Positions 31,889 to 45,400 of a stretch of 64,000 nucleotides of DNA are shown here, in pieces. The notes below the pieces were generated by a model, which was not told the origin of the DNA, made no database searches, and saw only the letters and a program-made list of their open reading frames with translations. This DNA comes from Ancylostoma caninum. Its lineage: Eukaryota; Nematoda; Chromadorea; Rhabditida; Ancylostomatidae. The stretch is from contig JBAJFG010000076.1 of NCBI GenBank assembly GCA_037903475.1, forward strand, positions 837,093 to 901,092, given 5' to 3'. Each line of letters begins with the position of its first letter. The stretch's first letter is position 1. The position numbers were made by a program, and so were the translations under genes.

Positions 31889-33497
31889 TCATGACCTCCT
31901 GTTGGCGAAAAGAACTTTGTTGATGAAATTCACCACCGCCGTCGCTGGTTGTTCCGGCTCGAACTCCGCGAACACATGGCAGGCGTTCTCCATGGATGAT
32001 GGCTGAAACGAAAGCTAATTAGCCACTCTGACTGTAAATCACCCCTTGTATGTTTACTTTGCCAATTAATCACCTCCTATTTATCTTAATTGATTGAATT
32101 TAAAATTATTCTCAAGGAGGTGTTGCCTCTCTCCAGATAAGAATATGCGTTGGATTCCCTGCGTCCGTTTCGAAGTGTCCCTCATACGAGTCAGTCCAAG
32201 AGAAATGTTTACTCTGGTAAATGTAAGGTGGGCCTGCCGTAGCTCATGCCCCTTCTGCTGCACTCCGATACGTCATTCCACACCGAAAACAAAAGTGCAC
32301 TTCATATATCCAAACAAGTCAAAGCAGCGCCGTCATGCATAACTTTGGCAGCAGAAATTCACATCAACCACTTTGGATTTTTGCAAAAGAAGCTTATTTC
32401 TTCGGTCTTTTCTAAGCAATAAAGAGCTATTTAAGAGTTAGAGACATCAAAATGGGAACTAAAATGTATATTTTGTTCTGCGAGCAAATGATGGAGGAGT
32501 TAGGGGAATTAAACATAATTTAAAAAATTCCCAAAATAGCACCGTAAGCGGTAAGAGAATTTCAGCTTTAATAAAGTGCTTCAGTCCCGAGCATTACAAA
32601 GTGTAGACAATGAAATTAATTTTTTAAAAGAAAAACTCCATCAAAACAACTCCAATACCGTTTTTATTTATTTATTTATTTGAAGGTGTAAGCAAAAGCT
32701 CACGCGGTAGACAGTTAAACAGGCAGACTATATTGTCAACAGATAGGAGGAAGCACTAAATGTGAATGAGGAACATGTTCAGGTTTGATTAAATTTTGAT
32801 CGGTAGAGATAATGTTCGTGCGGAACCTTTAGCAGAATCCTAAAAACCCTACTTGGAAATATTGCCTAACCTGGGATTAGGCCTAAGGAATTGTAGATCA
32901 GACTTCCAAGCAGAACCAGACAATAACACCACGAAGTCGTGTAATATGTAATTTTTTATGAAGGCATTCAAAACCACACCTTCCTGGCCACGATAGCGAA
33001 TAACCGTGCGCTCTTCACGCATTGGTCGTGGAATCCAATCACAGAGTAGTTATCGAACCTGGAACGAGAAGTCATAGGTTGGACGTCATAATTTAAACAC
33101 GTGGCATAGTGAAACCACGTTGAAAAATGGAGTAGGTTCGAAGAAAGGTCCGAGGTGAGGCCACAAAAAGAGAGCAACTCACTTCCGATCGGCAGGATCC
33201 ATGCCGGCGAAAATCACCGTATTAACGGGGAAATGTCGACGGAAGAACACCTTCCGAGTGTTATCAGTGAGCGTTACGCCTTGTGAAGACACCTGCAAGC
33301 AATATTTCGAGATGGTCCATGACCATCCAGAGAATATATGCTGTGGGTACATGCTCGTCCCACCTTGAAATGCACAGAAACAGGCCGAGACAGTCCCCGC
33401 TGCGTGTCCTCGACAGTCCGTGCGACAGCTCGTCGGACGCACTCGCTGCCCGTCAGCGACTCGCAGTCCAAACTGCCGATGTAGGCGACGTTGCAAG
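31889..33497 (-). other. tns-1: Tensin PTB domain, four exons and stop
   Basis: The PTB domain, which in tensins binds NPxY motifs of integrin beta tails, is encoded by 33497-33364, 33292-33183, 33058-32980 and 32002-31889. Marker blocks are [51 protein letters not shown] and [19 protein letters not shown]. The protein ends 10 residues after FINKVLFA begins, as usual for tensins. Confidence 0.93.
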
Positions 33498-36400
33498 CTG
33501 AACAAATCAGTGTCAGATTCGATCACGGGCAGATGGTCGAACAATGAGTGACGTTTCTGTCGAAAAGTGCAAGCCAACGTATGTCGCGTTACATAGAATT
33601 GAAACAAAGGACGATAGTAAGTTGTAATCTTCGAACCCAAGCTCCAGGTTGTTAGTTGGATACGGAATTACCATGAAATGGTGCCACCCAAAAATCTCAG
33701 AGAAATAGAATTTCCAATAATTTCTTGCATGGTGACGGAAGCTCAGAAGAAATCCAAACATGAGAACAAAATCACGTTCTGCTCTGGTTTAGCACGTAGT
33801 CATGGCAAAGAATAGAAAATTACTGGAGAAATTGCTCATAAGGTAAGTTTACACTTGACTGGGTAACTGAGTATTTGAATGTCAGAAATGTGGAAACATG
33901 CATTTCTTGCATATGTTGGGTGGTCAATGGTCCGCGTGTACAGAAAAAAAATCTCCCTTTGTTATGACATTTTTGAGAAGCGCCATTTCGAGGAGTGGTG
34001 GGCAAAACAGGCAAGATCCACAACGAGAAAAGTGTAAACAAAAGTATCAAGTTGCGTGTGACAGAAGTGGAGCAGAGAACATGAAGCGGTCACACGGTAG
34101 CTGAGCCACTCAATCTAGACCTTGGAACCTAAACCTTATTAAACTTGCTCGTAATTTGTGCATGAGAATAGGCAAACGTCTCATGGTGAATTAGTAGAAC
34201 AACCTACGTAACCCCTGAGAAACCTCCATTGTTTCAAAGCCACTAGAGAAGCCTAATTTTCACAGAAAATATTTTCAATCAATTTTCGTTAATGGAACAA
34301 AAAAGTTGAGCATAATATAACTATAAATCCATGAATTGAGCATTAGGAAGTGTTTTCTTTAGAAGTGTGGAGTTCGCGAACCTGCACCCTGCTCCAGAAG
34401 CGCTTGAGTGGCCGAGACGTGCTCGGGCGTCGTGGCCGGGTCATATTCCGGCAGCAGCAACTTGGTGGGCAACGCTAGTGGAGTGATCGAGTGCTGGTAC
34501 ACCAGAGCCGACAACGACCCGAAGACAGGCTGGAAAAGTACAGTGAAGAGGATATTAACAATTTTACCTACATTTTTGCCATATTCGAGCGTTAAAATTC
34601 CACAAATCCCCTTATGAAACTGTTGGAATACCAAGCAGTGGTATAACTAATGCATAAACTACATATTTTAATCCTTGCTGCAGGAATTTGTTTGAAAGCA
34701 CAGTGAAATAACTTGTTTAGCCTTCTTCTCCCTCCCAAGGGCTTGCAATTCCGGTCTGCCCTTTCGAGGAAATGCGAGACACGAGAAGAAATAGGAGAAC
34801 ATGCCTCATTGTTGCATCCTTTCAGCTTGACTCCCTTCGGTGAAGGTTCGATGAGGAAGTGTCGGACGAGTTCCGTGCCGTCACCTGCAAAATCCACGAT
34901 ATCGCTGTTAAAACGATAAAATTACAATTACACAATGCAACAAATATATTCTCTTACTCATCCTCATTCCCATCTATTAACCCTTCTTTTACTAATACGT
35001 TCCCATACATTTGCTTACCATGATGTGAACTGAAGTCACTTTTATTGTCCCGAAAAAAACTCAAGCTTTAAGCTCGGCAGAAGCCGAGCTGAAAGGTGCT
35101 CCCTAGATGACTGCATCGGGTGAAAACCACAAAAAGAAAGGGCAGTTACTTTGTCTCAATACAAAAGTTCCTGCAGTTTCCCATTTCCAAACCCCTTCCT
35201 TCGAAGAACAAAATTTGTGCACGTCAACGTTTGCACCTCGCTTTTTTTCTTCAGAAGAACATTGTAAACCAGATGTTCCTAGGGAAAAGTATTGTGAGCT
35301 CAATCGTACGCGATCACCTGGCCCGTAAGGGCACCTCTGTGACAATCCTGGAATCAGCGATAACGCTTTCTATACACTAATAGTTTTCCAGTCCACACCA
35401 TGTAATTTCAATCGAAACCCTTTGAAGTTGTAATAAAGAATCGCTAGAAAAGGATGCCGAGAGTTCTAGCACTTTGTTAAGGAGTTCCAGAAATCTCTAG
35501 CTTTCTACCGAAAACTGCAGAGATTCTTTGGCTTTTGTGAAAGCTTTTCAAAATTTTTAAGGAAAGGACTTACAAGGTTTTGGATAATCCAGGTGAACTC
35601 AAGTGAACAATAGGTAAATCATAACGTGAAGACCGAGATACTTGCCGAAGTATTCTTTAGTAACTTTTTAGAGACCAGTGTTTTTGGGTCTAAGTAGATG
35701 GTGCGATCGGAAATGTAGGCTGAGGCGAAAACTGAAAGAAAAAAGGAATTCCCATCCCGAATTCTGGAAGTAATTCACAGTGCTTCTCATGCGAAAAGAT
35801 TTGTGAATAGTGGTGGTCCTAGGTGTGTGAAAAAATTGGTATCCTCTAAAATTAGACTTCGCTGTAGTTATTTATTCGAGCCATACACTTCACATCTCGG
35901 ACGTCTACCAATTCTGAGATCTAGGGAGCGCCATGACGAATAGTAAGGCCGAATAATAGCAGTGGATCGACTACCAGAACAAACTGCAGGCAAGGCAAGT
36001 TCTTACGCGTTTGATGTATGTACCACATTTTCAAGACACCGATTTGAGGGATGATCATTTCCTCCTCAGCTCGCCGCTCCCGTTTAAGCACTCCCTACCC
36101 CTCGCCCCTTCCCTCCAATATTCGTTAGCCGGGGCACATCTTTCAATCTGAGGGTTCTCGAGGACAGTTCCAAGCAATGGATCATGGATCCCGTAACTTC
36201 GGCGTAAATCACGTTTAGGAATCGGAAACTTGCACATCCCACCCCTGTCGGCCAAATGGGCATCGATCAGGCGGATTTGTCTCGAGGGATTTTATTTTCG
36301 GCGGGGGCGTAAGCCGGGCACCCATAAAACCACTGAAACACGCGCCTGCCGTGGTGCACGAATGAGATCCAGGAAACGGAAGCTGCTATGGAGCCGAGTC

Positions 36401-39400
36401 CGCCTCGGAACTGGGCCAATATTCTGAATGGTGGGCAATTGAAGCGGAAAGCATGCGGAATTCAGCTCATCCCCTTGTTTCAAGGATTAGCACCTGAGTG
36501 GCGCTCGACTCCCTGGGGAACTTCGTGCTAAATGGGGCGTACTTGAGGGGCAAAACGAGCACATGCATCATGAATACGCCATGGCTCATTCATAAGCGAT
36601 CGCACATCCCGACGTCTGTGACACGAGACAAGAAGCGCTACATGTGACATCGCGCTTCTTCAAAAAAGTGCGGATTGTTGGGAGAAATAAATGAGCAATT
36701 TCTTCTTTAACTTTCCATTTCAGAATGGTTGGGATGAGAGAATACGGGGGAGAATGGAAATGTTTATCCGACTCGGCTCTATGCGATTTAAAGAGTTCAC
36801 TTTTATTCTGTGAAAGCACAGTAAGACTGGATTCCTGCCCGTACAATATGGTCAAGGTCAGCCTTTGTGATTTACTCGCGCAAAAAAAAATCCCAAAGTA
36901 TCTACCTAATTCAACCGACTTTGCAGGTCACCCGTCGAGCCTTCTTTCCTTCTGCAGCAGTTCTTTTGAAAGTTCGTATAAGGCTATATCCTACAGAAGC
37001 GCTGCTCTTGCAGCGCATGAAAAGTCAAGCGCCCAGATGATTCCTTTGAAACGTTGTGAAGACAAGATCAAATCAAATGAACTCCACAAGCAACGTTAAA
37101 GCTCTCCCTATACACTATTTCAATAGCATCATACATATTATAGATTACTGCGAACACCACATAAATTGGGTTGGTCATCCATTGCTCCCGCCGATGTTGT
37201 GAGTATGCCAGGAGCGCCCATATCATATCTAAGGTCAACTAAATCAACCAAAGAGTCATCACATGATGAATGCAGAATTGTCCTTTTCCGGAGCAGGTTA
37301 CGGTCGTTATCTATGTGTAATTTCCAGTTACTAGGGTTACTAGGAAAGTCGCTAATACCAATTCAAACCACCTCTGCTGAAAAAAAAACTAGCTTCCGAA
37401 CATGCCAATGAGGTATAGTTGTGCCTTTCAATTATGTAGGAATGGAGATAATCGTAATTTAGTAGTTCCGAGCTCTGGGAAAGTTTTATTTGTTCATTTA
37501 CTTATGTACTTTATTTTGTTTTGTGTTGGTTCACACTCTCATCGACTTACCAGAGAAGGATACTAGCGGGGTCCGACAACTCGTAATGAAGTGTGTATTG
37601 ACAAATGCAGATCTCGATGCTGATCTCAAATCGGTTTTCCTTATCTGCTGCGGAGCTCTCTGTGAAGAGTTATGTGGCATGATTCCGGCTTGTTCACAGC
37701 TGCCAAAATTTCGCTATATTCTGCTAAAAAATCGTGGGAACTTATCTGGATCTATACCAGTTTTAGAAGCATTGACCAGTTACAACTAGTTGAGAAGTTT
37801 GAGATGGTTTTCGCGCATTTTCAGCGTAATATAACTCGAAAATTGGATTTTGACGGCCGAGTCTAGCCGATATTATGCCACCTAACTCTTTACAGAGAGC
37901 TCCGCAGCAGATAAAGATAACGGATTTGAGATCAGCATGAAAAACTGCATATGACAGTGCACATTTCGTTACGTGTTTTCGGACCCCCCTAGTACCCTTC
38001 CCTATGTAGTTAGTTGTGCTTATCAGAAAATACCGTTCATTTTCCAGCCATGGGAGAGGCCACTGCAGCAATCCTAATCTCTCCCTCTCAGAAGAAATCC
38101 CTATGGACCGCTCAAAAACTATTGAAAAATTGTGTCTCCCTCGGAAGTTTGTACTGAGACTTTTTTCATGGAACAGCTGGTTTATTTAGTGGATTTATTC
38201 CATTCATTTAAAATGGTCTCGTTCTCCCACTTCCTGTCAAGGATTTCTTAACTACATGGAGATAGACTGAGGAGTTGCGAACTGCCTGAGCTACAGCAAA
38301 CGATAGACGAGAAACTACTCAACAAAAATAGTGAACACAGAAACTAATTGCGGAGGAGTCCAGCGAATGAAATAAAATAACCAGAAGTACATACGAGTTC
38401 CACCAGAGCTGTGCACCGTGATTCCTACGCGGATCGTTTAGTATAAGGCAGCACCCACCTATGTGCATATGAAGTCATACCAACTAATTGAATTTTGAAG
38501 GGAATTGTCACGACCCTAGATGAGTCACTTTGAAATTATCCCGCTTTTTTTATAAATTCGATGGAAATTCCGCTACTATCTTGACAGGTTGAATGGAACA
38601 AATGAATGAAAAATGAATTCGCGGTCAAAAATCTCAGTACATACTTCTCAAAATTTAAATGAACATCAATCATGAGCAGTGCTCACAAAACCAGTACATT
38701 TTCAGTATAGAAGGGAGCTGAAGTCCCACAGGATCCTGTATTCCTCTTTGTTCTTGGGCAAATTGTGTCAGTGTATCCTACACTTTGCCGACACTAAACC
38801 CGACATAAGAACTAGTTCTTTCCGGGAATAATTCAGTTCGTGAAGAGATTCCACCAGTGGCGGCGGTCATGCATACGACTTCCACGACATACATTACTAA
38901 TGCATGAGTTGAGCTTGCTCCGACGGCACTCGTTGCGGACAAACAACCTAATCGCCTTGTTTTCAGCAGTTCGTCCACGCGAAGACAACGCCTATCATTG
39001 GATCGATGGCTGGTTACCTGGTGCGACTCCTGGCGGCGGGGTGGCGACCTTCAGGGCGAGCCCGAAGGCTCCCGGAAAGCTGTTCGAGTCGCGCACGACG
39101 AACGTGCCGGGGGCTTTGTCCCGTAGCATGTTGATCGCTGAAAATGGAGGAGTAAGCATCATCGAAGACATTCTGGAGAGAGAGGATTGAGGATTGTACT
39201 CAAAGCATGGAGAACGACTGTGTTCCAAAGTATGGGCTCAGATCCCCCTTCCCATCCTGATCACTGATAATTTGCACAGCATGGAATGCGTGCTTCTCGC
39301 TACGGAACTGACGTATGCAGACACCGACCGCTTGAAAGCTAGCCGCAACTTGGCATTGTTTGCCGTAGTTATTATATTTCCAAGCGTCAGAAGACAACAG

Positions 39401-42400
39401 TAAACAATGCAAGGTGACCAGCTGGAGACCAGATCGGCAGCGATAGTGAGTGTCCTGTTAAAATGTGAGAGAAGAGCAAGTTATGGAGGGGGATAGGGGC
39501 TGCTGCATACATCCAGGAAGCAGAAACATGGTTTGATCCCAGAAGGGAGGAACAAGGAAAAGTCTCCCATTACAAGACCAAGAAAAAAACGGCCGCTGCA
39601 ATCGAAGCGGTCTAAAAAACGCAGTTCGCCTTGCAGGAGGTGTAAAACTCCAAGAGTGCGAGGGATTCATCACCGTGATTGAAGTGGTCCTCGCATAAAT
39701 AATGACGGAAACATGGATGCGTACAAGATGTAGCGGCTGCGGCTGGCGCCCCCAGGTGAGAAAGTTGGTGTTAGCAGAACTTCAGAAGGACTACCTGCTG
39801 CTACAGCAGTAGTATTCTCTCAAAATAAGCTTAAGTAGAGGAAGTCACTGGGAATGAAGGCTTTTCACATTAAGTGTGGTAGGGTGCAACAAAGGTTAAA
39901 AAGTATCATTTTTGCTTATTTGCTCTGGCTGGTTCGCCACATGCTAACAAGACCACAGCTCCAGGCATGAAAAGAAGAACATTCTGCCAGCTCAACAATT
40001 CCTCCTTCTGCCAGCTCAACAATTCCTCCTTTTTGGGCGCGATTCATGAATGTTCACGGAACTATCCTCACCCCCCCCCCCTTCTTAGAGAAGTTTTCCA
40101 TTCAGAAAACATAGACTTTGAGAATAAATAGCCTCACCCAGCAGCAGCAAGCACTGCTATAAGCATTTAAATCGCTCAAGTCTTGCCTGAGAATCTCCTC
40201 CGTTTTGGATGAGAGGAAAGCATAGGTCCTTCCCGGGAGCGTTCACGAGTCCCGCCATTGGATAAACAGGGGCATTAGTACTCTCCTTCCAGAATCATTG
40301 AAACCAGTCTTTAGTATACTTAGGACCATATAGTGCATTAGATGTACATCTGAACTCAAAACAAAACTCAAAAATTCGATTACGAATAAGTCGAAATTTT
40401 GGAACTTCGAAGAGGAAGAAGTACAACATATGGGTAATGATAACGGTGGGCGTGAGGCTGTCGCTTTACTCACCACTCAGTTGTTTTATAATCGACTTCA
40501 AATTTATAATTAAATCATTTCGATTATTCGATTTCTATTCGTTCCTAGGTATAGTCTCCAGAATATCTTCTTTGAAAAAGAACGGCAATATCACTTTTCT
40601 GCAGCTTCAGCACTCCTTAACATCGTTTGACACAACATATTTTCGCAGTAGTTCCCCAGTCACACAGCAAGCAGGAAATGAGCCTCTTAAATTTTCCTCT
40701 TCAATTCCTCTGCCACTATTCAGCTCTTTTTCTCCACTCTCGAGCACCCCGCACTCATCAAGCCATAAAAAAACAGCATGAAAATGCTTCAAAGCCCCTC
40801 CGGCATAGCATTTTCCCGCTATCGCTCGGGCGCGACACAATCACATAAAACCGAGAGGGGCGAGAAATAAACAAACTGCTTTATTTATTGTTGACAGCTC
40901 ATGAAAAATGCCCGATAACAGCCAGCTGGTTCCTGTGCGAGTCAATAGACGAGAAGCGGCACTAGGTGCTTGAAGGGATTGAGTTTATGCCCAGGACGAT
41001 TTGGAAAAGAAGTTTTTCCTGGGGCGAAGTCCGATATCTCCGAATGGGGGACATTTATGGAAGGAAGCCTTAGAAAAACAATGTCTCCCTGCCACTTCGT
41101 TCGCAGCAGTAATCGAATTGTCCCGAACAGGTTCACGTAGTCTTAAATCGTGTCGTTAATGATGAACAAGGCCCTTTCAGATGAGAAAAATAAGCCTAGT
41201 GGTGCTTGGAATGGAGTCTATAGCGAGCTACTTCTAGTTTCATTACAAAACTAATTCACTATACATAACTTAGCATTGAGATGCTATTTCATGCCCGTCA
41301 GCGGCACTCGATGCTCATTGGAAAACCGACCGCCGTGACCGAATTTGACGCCATTTTGTGGTCTCAAAATGTCATTCGCGAATTCTGCGAATCTCGTTAG
41401 GACCCGTGAAGCAACGCTTTGATTTGGCGCAAGACCTGAGATGTGCTTCCGCATGAACAGAGAAAAAATCGGTTCTCGGTCAACCCTCCCTTCGTGAAAC
41501 CTTTCGAAACAATTTTCCCCATGTGCATAGCTTTTTCTTGGCTTCCGTGTAAGTAAAATCATTTCATGTAGGGATTTTCACTTCGAACACCATTTCCTTG
41601 CAGCTGCCCATTTCCGGATGTGAAGCGATATAACGGAAGCAGCAGAAATAACGCTAGCAAGAGGAATTTCGATGGGGAATTCTGAAGCCATCGCTAACGA
41701 GGAGGACGACGAATTCAAGAAATGTGCACAAGGGGTTGGTCCGCAGAACTCTGGATTTCCTCTGTTGTATATGTCGCCGTCTCACGTGGCTCATTCCGTA
41801 CGAACGAATAAGTGTCATCTTCAAAAATCCTAGTTGGTTCGAGCATTCGGTGCAGCTGCGGATCCACGATGGGAAATCGCCTACCAGATATGGGCGAAAC
41901 CTACAGCAGTCAGGCAGTCTCCCCCCCCCCCAATCTTCAAAATTGGATCGCGTCTAATGTTCAGGATTTCCGAGATCGACAGTATTACTAGTGCTGCGGC
42001 CACAGATTAGTCACGTGACAAGATTTACCGTCAACCACCACCTCCTCCTACCAAGATCTAATTAATTGTAGACGCAATGTTTTCCAGAGAAAAAATCCTG
42101 CACGTCCTTTGCAGAAAAGATGTTGAAGCTTGTATCTGGATTTCCTTGGTTGTCCATAACTGGAAACGATTGCAACGGGCCTAAGCTACACTTGAGTCAA
42201 ATCCAGAAAACTGCCGTATTTTACTGGTTTCACAGTCAAATTTGCCTATTACAATTCTTACACTTTAGCCAGGAGCTTAGAGAGCATTTATAAGGGGTCC
42301 TTGCGAAAACGGCTGCTGTAGAATGATTCCGCGACGTTTGCCACATGCGGCTCGATTATGAATTTTGGCTCTACTACAAGAGTTAAATTTGCTTTTCGCT

Positions 42401-45400
42401 TCAGCACGTGTGGATTCTCTGGAAAAAAGCCCAAGCCGTTCCCAAGACTCTAAACCTCTAGCAGCCGCCGGTGGCACTCACTGGGTTACAACGTTCGATG
42501 TAGGACCGCAAAGATATGATTACGTGTGTCCGCTAGAGCAGCAGGTCGTGTCTTTAAACTGCACGCGTAGTAAAGCGCTGAGGTCGTGACGCTGGCAGCC
42601 AGCCAGGGGGCATAACACCCCATATAATCGCGAGACTCTCGGATACTTGAAAGACGTGCGCTCGAAGAAATCACCGTTATCTGGACGCCAACGACCCATC
42701 AAGAGAGTGGGGCTGGAAATCCGAGCAGCAGCGTTTTATTGGGATGCCTCTTCCGAATCTTTCATGGATTTCGGATGCCATTTCAGCGTGTTTGTTGACA
42801 CACTGCTAACGTCACAGTGGCAAGTGCAATCCTAGCTGCCATTTCCTTTTAGGTTGGACTTCAAAGCAATAAACGATTTACATGTAAGCAGATGTAAGAA
42901 GTTCTCCCCCAGTACCCCCGCTAAATTGAAATCCGCAAAAACTCTGTGTAGTTACGGTAGAACAACATCGCGCTACTTAATTGGATTACTAACTCGTCGC
43001 ACTAGCCAATGAGATGCACAGGGGTTCCAGGGAACTTCTTAGGGGCACTGCCTTATAATACAGGTTTAATGGCAACAGAGCATTGATTCCAGCCTGTACA
43101 GCATCGCCAAATACGACTTCCTCCTGAATTTACTCCTGAAAACTCACGGAAACTCAATTCAACTCGTTACCCAATTGAATCTAGCTAAGTCCGAGACTTC
43201 ATTCTGGTTTAAGAATGTTCTGGACCCGGATGCATGATTGAGATTACCTTTGGTGAACGTGTTAACGTACCCAAAGTTAATCCTTACCTGGCACCCACCA
43301 ACAAGCTTAGCCATGCGTGATGTTGTCTGTACACAGCTGCTAGCCATAGGTACCCATATCCATGCGTATGTGATTACCCATCCTTCCAATGATGCATCCT
43401 AACCCTGGTAGGTTTCACGAGGAGATTTGTGCAGAATAAGTCTTGAGAGGCAAATTTGGGCCTATTGATCATACAGGAACCCAAAGCCACAAGGAGTACC
43501 ATATCTGGCCATGAAGAGGAAATCTATGGATGGCTCCCGTTAGAGGGAAGTGTCTGGCACAGGCGGAGCTCCACTGGGTAATCAGTTGGCGGCTAAGTCA
43601 AATTGAACAGGAAGCGGAACTGAACATTCCCTTCTTGGACCCTCCAGTTCTTGCTTTTGAAGGGAAAACTACAGTTTAACTATCCAATGATACGAGACCG
43701 TCCACACCCCTGAACATGACCGCAATCGCCCGCGCTTTCCTGGCCCGCGCCAGATGCGATAGTGCGCCAGCCCGCAGAGTGCAACGCGCGCATTCGCAGT
43801 ACATCTTCCCTTTTGTTTTACACAACGCGCAGCGATGTTGTTTTCTTGATTTTTCTCTTCCACAGCAGGATGGCTGAGGCGCCAGAAGAATTGCAATTCC
43901 GCGCTATCTTTGCTGTAGCGCTCGATTATGAATAAGATATTACACAATGAGTGAGCATTCCGACGGCAGCATCGCCGCGCTCCGGCGTTTGTTTCCACGT
44001 CAATCGCTGCCACACAGCCGTAAAGCAATTACTGTTATGACCAAAAAGTGCGCTAAAGATTCGGCGGTTGAGTGGAGTACGAACGATCGAACATGTGTTC
44101 CTAAATCAGCCGCAGCGCCAATGACAAGCGCGAAAAACAAGCGAACTGCGTGTGGAATACTAAGAAGTCATTTCTGGAGTCCTTTCGGGGCCTGGATGCA
44201 TAATTTAGATTACCCAGGGTAAATGTGTTGAAAACCATGTTAAAGACAGGTAATTTTGTATGCTGTTAACATGTATCCCCTGGGTAATCTCAATGGTGCA
44301 TTCTAACCTGGTAAATGCCTCAGCTGGTTATACATATAGTTCTACACCAAGTGAGACAACACAAGACCCAGAGCTGGAAGGAACAGTTGTAGGTGATGAA
44401 TCACGAACACCTTCCCAAATGTATGGCATAAGGGAGCGGTCGTAAGAGGGGTCGAGGAAAAGCAAAAATTCGCACGCAGGAAAGGAGAGAGTCGTGTCCT
44501 AGAAGAGGTGAATTTCGTTATTCTGGGGGAATAGGGCCGATTGGGAGTCGGCGTTTTTATCATCATCATTCTCTTTTTAAAAGAAACCCCAGATGCAAAC
44601 AATAGGATGAACCTCAACGGGGTACTGCTGACCCATTTCGTCCCAAGGCTTAACCTAGCACAGCAGACAGGTCCGCGCCAGCTGCGGGCGTTCCAGGACA
44701 GGGCAGCTGCGCGACTGGCGACCACGCAAGCAACCAGTGTTCCTGCCGGAGCAGCTTCTCGCAGCTTCTTCTAGATGGGCGCATTCCGGCGCGCGTAGAC
44801 CCGCGCCAACGGCACGCGCGGCTGTTTTTTGTGGGCGGTTAGTGGTGTCAGCTGTGTGGCGTCAACTTGACGTCCTCATTAGTGAAGCAGATCAGGGTGG
44901 ATGCGGGCAGGTCGCGAGAAGAGCAGGGTTTCGAAGTCAGAAAGGCCTGCTGCTGGATCAGAAGGGAACAATAAGGATTGACTGCCTCGACGCACGCAAG
45001 CAGTCAGTCAGCTGATCGGTAGCAAACCGGGATGCGGTCTGCTCGTGGCAACAAAGATTTATGACTCTAATGAAATGTAAAATTTGGAAAGTTTCACCCA
45101 ACTTCGAACTAGCATGAATATCGGGCTCCTAAAGGGTCTATTCTCTACTTCTTCAGCTAAGTTTTTTTCAGACCCACTTTTTTTTTCGCAGCAATGCCAT
45201 TGCCGAACCCCCTTAAGCGCCCAACCACTAGAGAACTACCGCGATTCCCACACAGTGACTTGATAATGGATCCTGTCTGTCAACATTAGAGGTCGCTAAC
45301 TGGTGACGCGTGCGCCTGACCCTGACACCGAAGAGCAGAAATTCTCGCCTTCAAAAGACCGCCAGGGGATCCACAGCAGTTTTTGGATTGACAATGCAGC

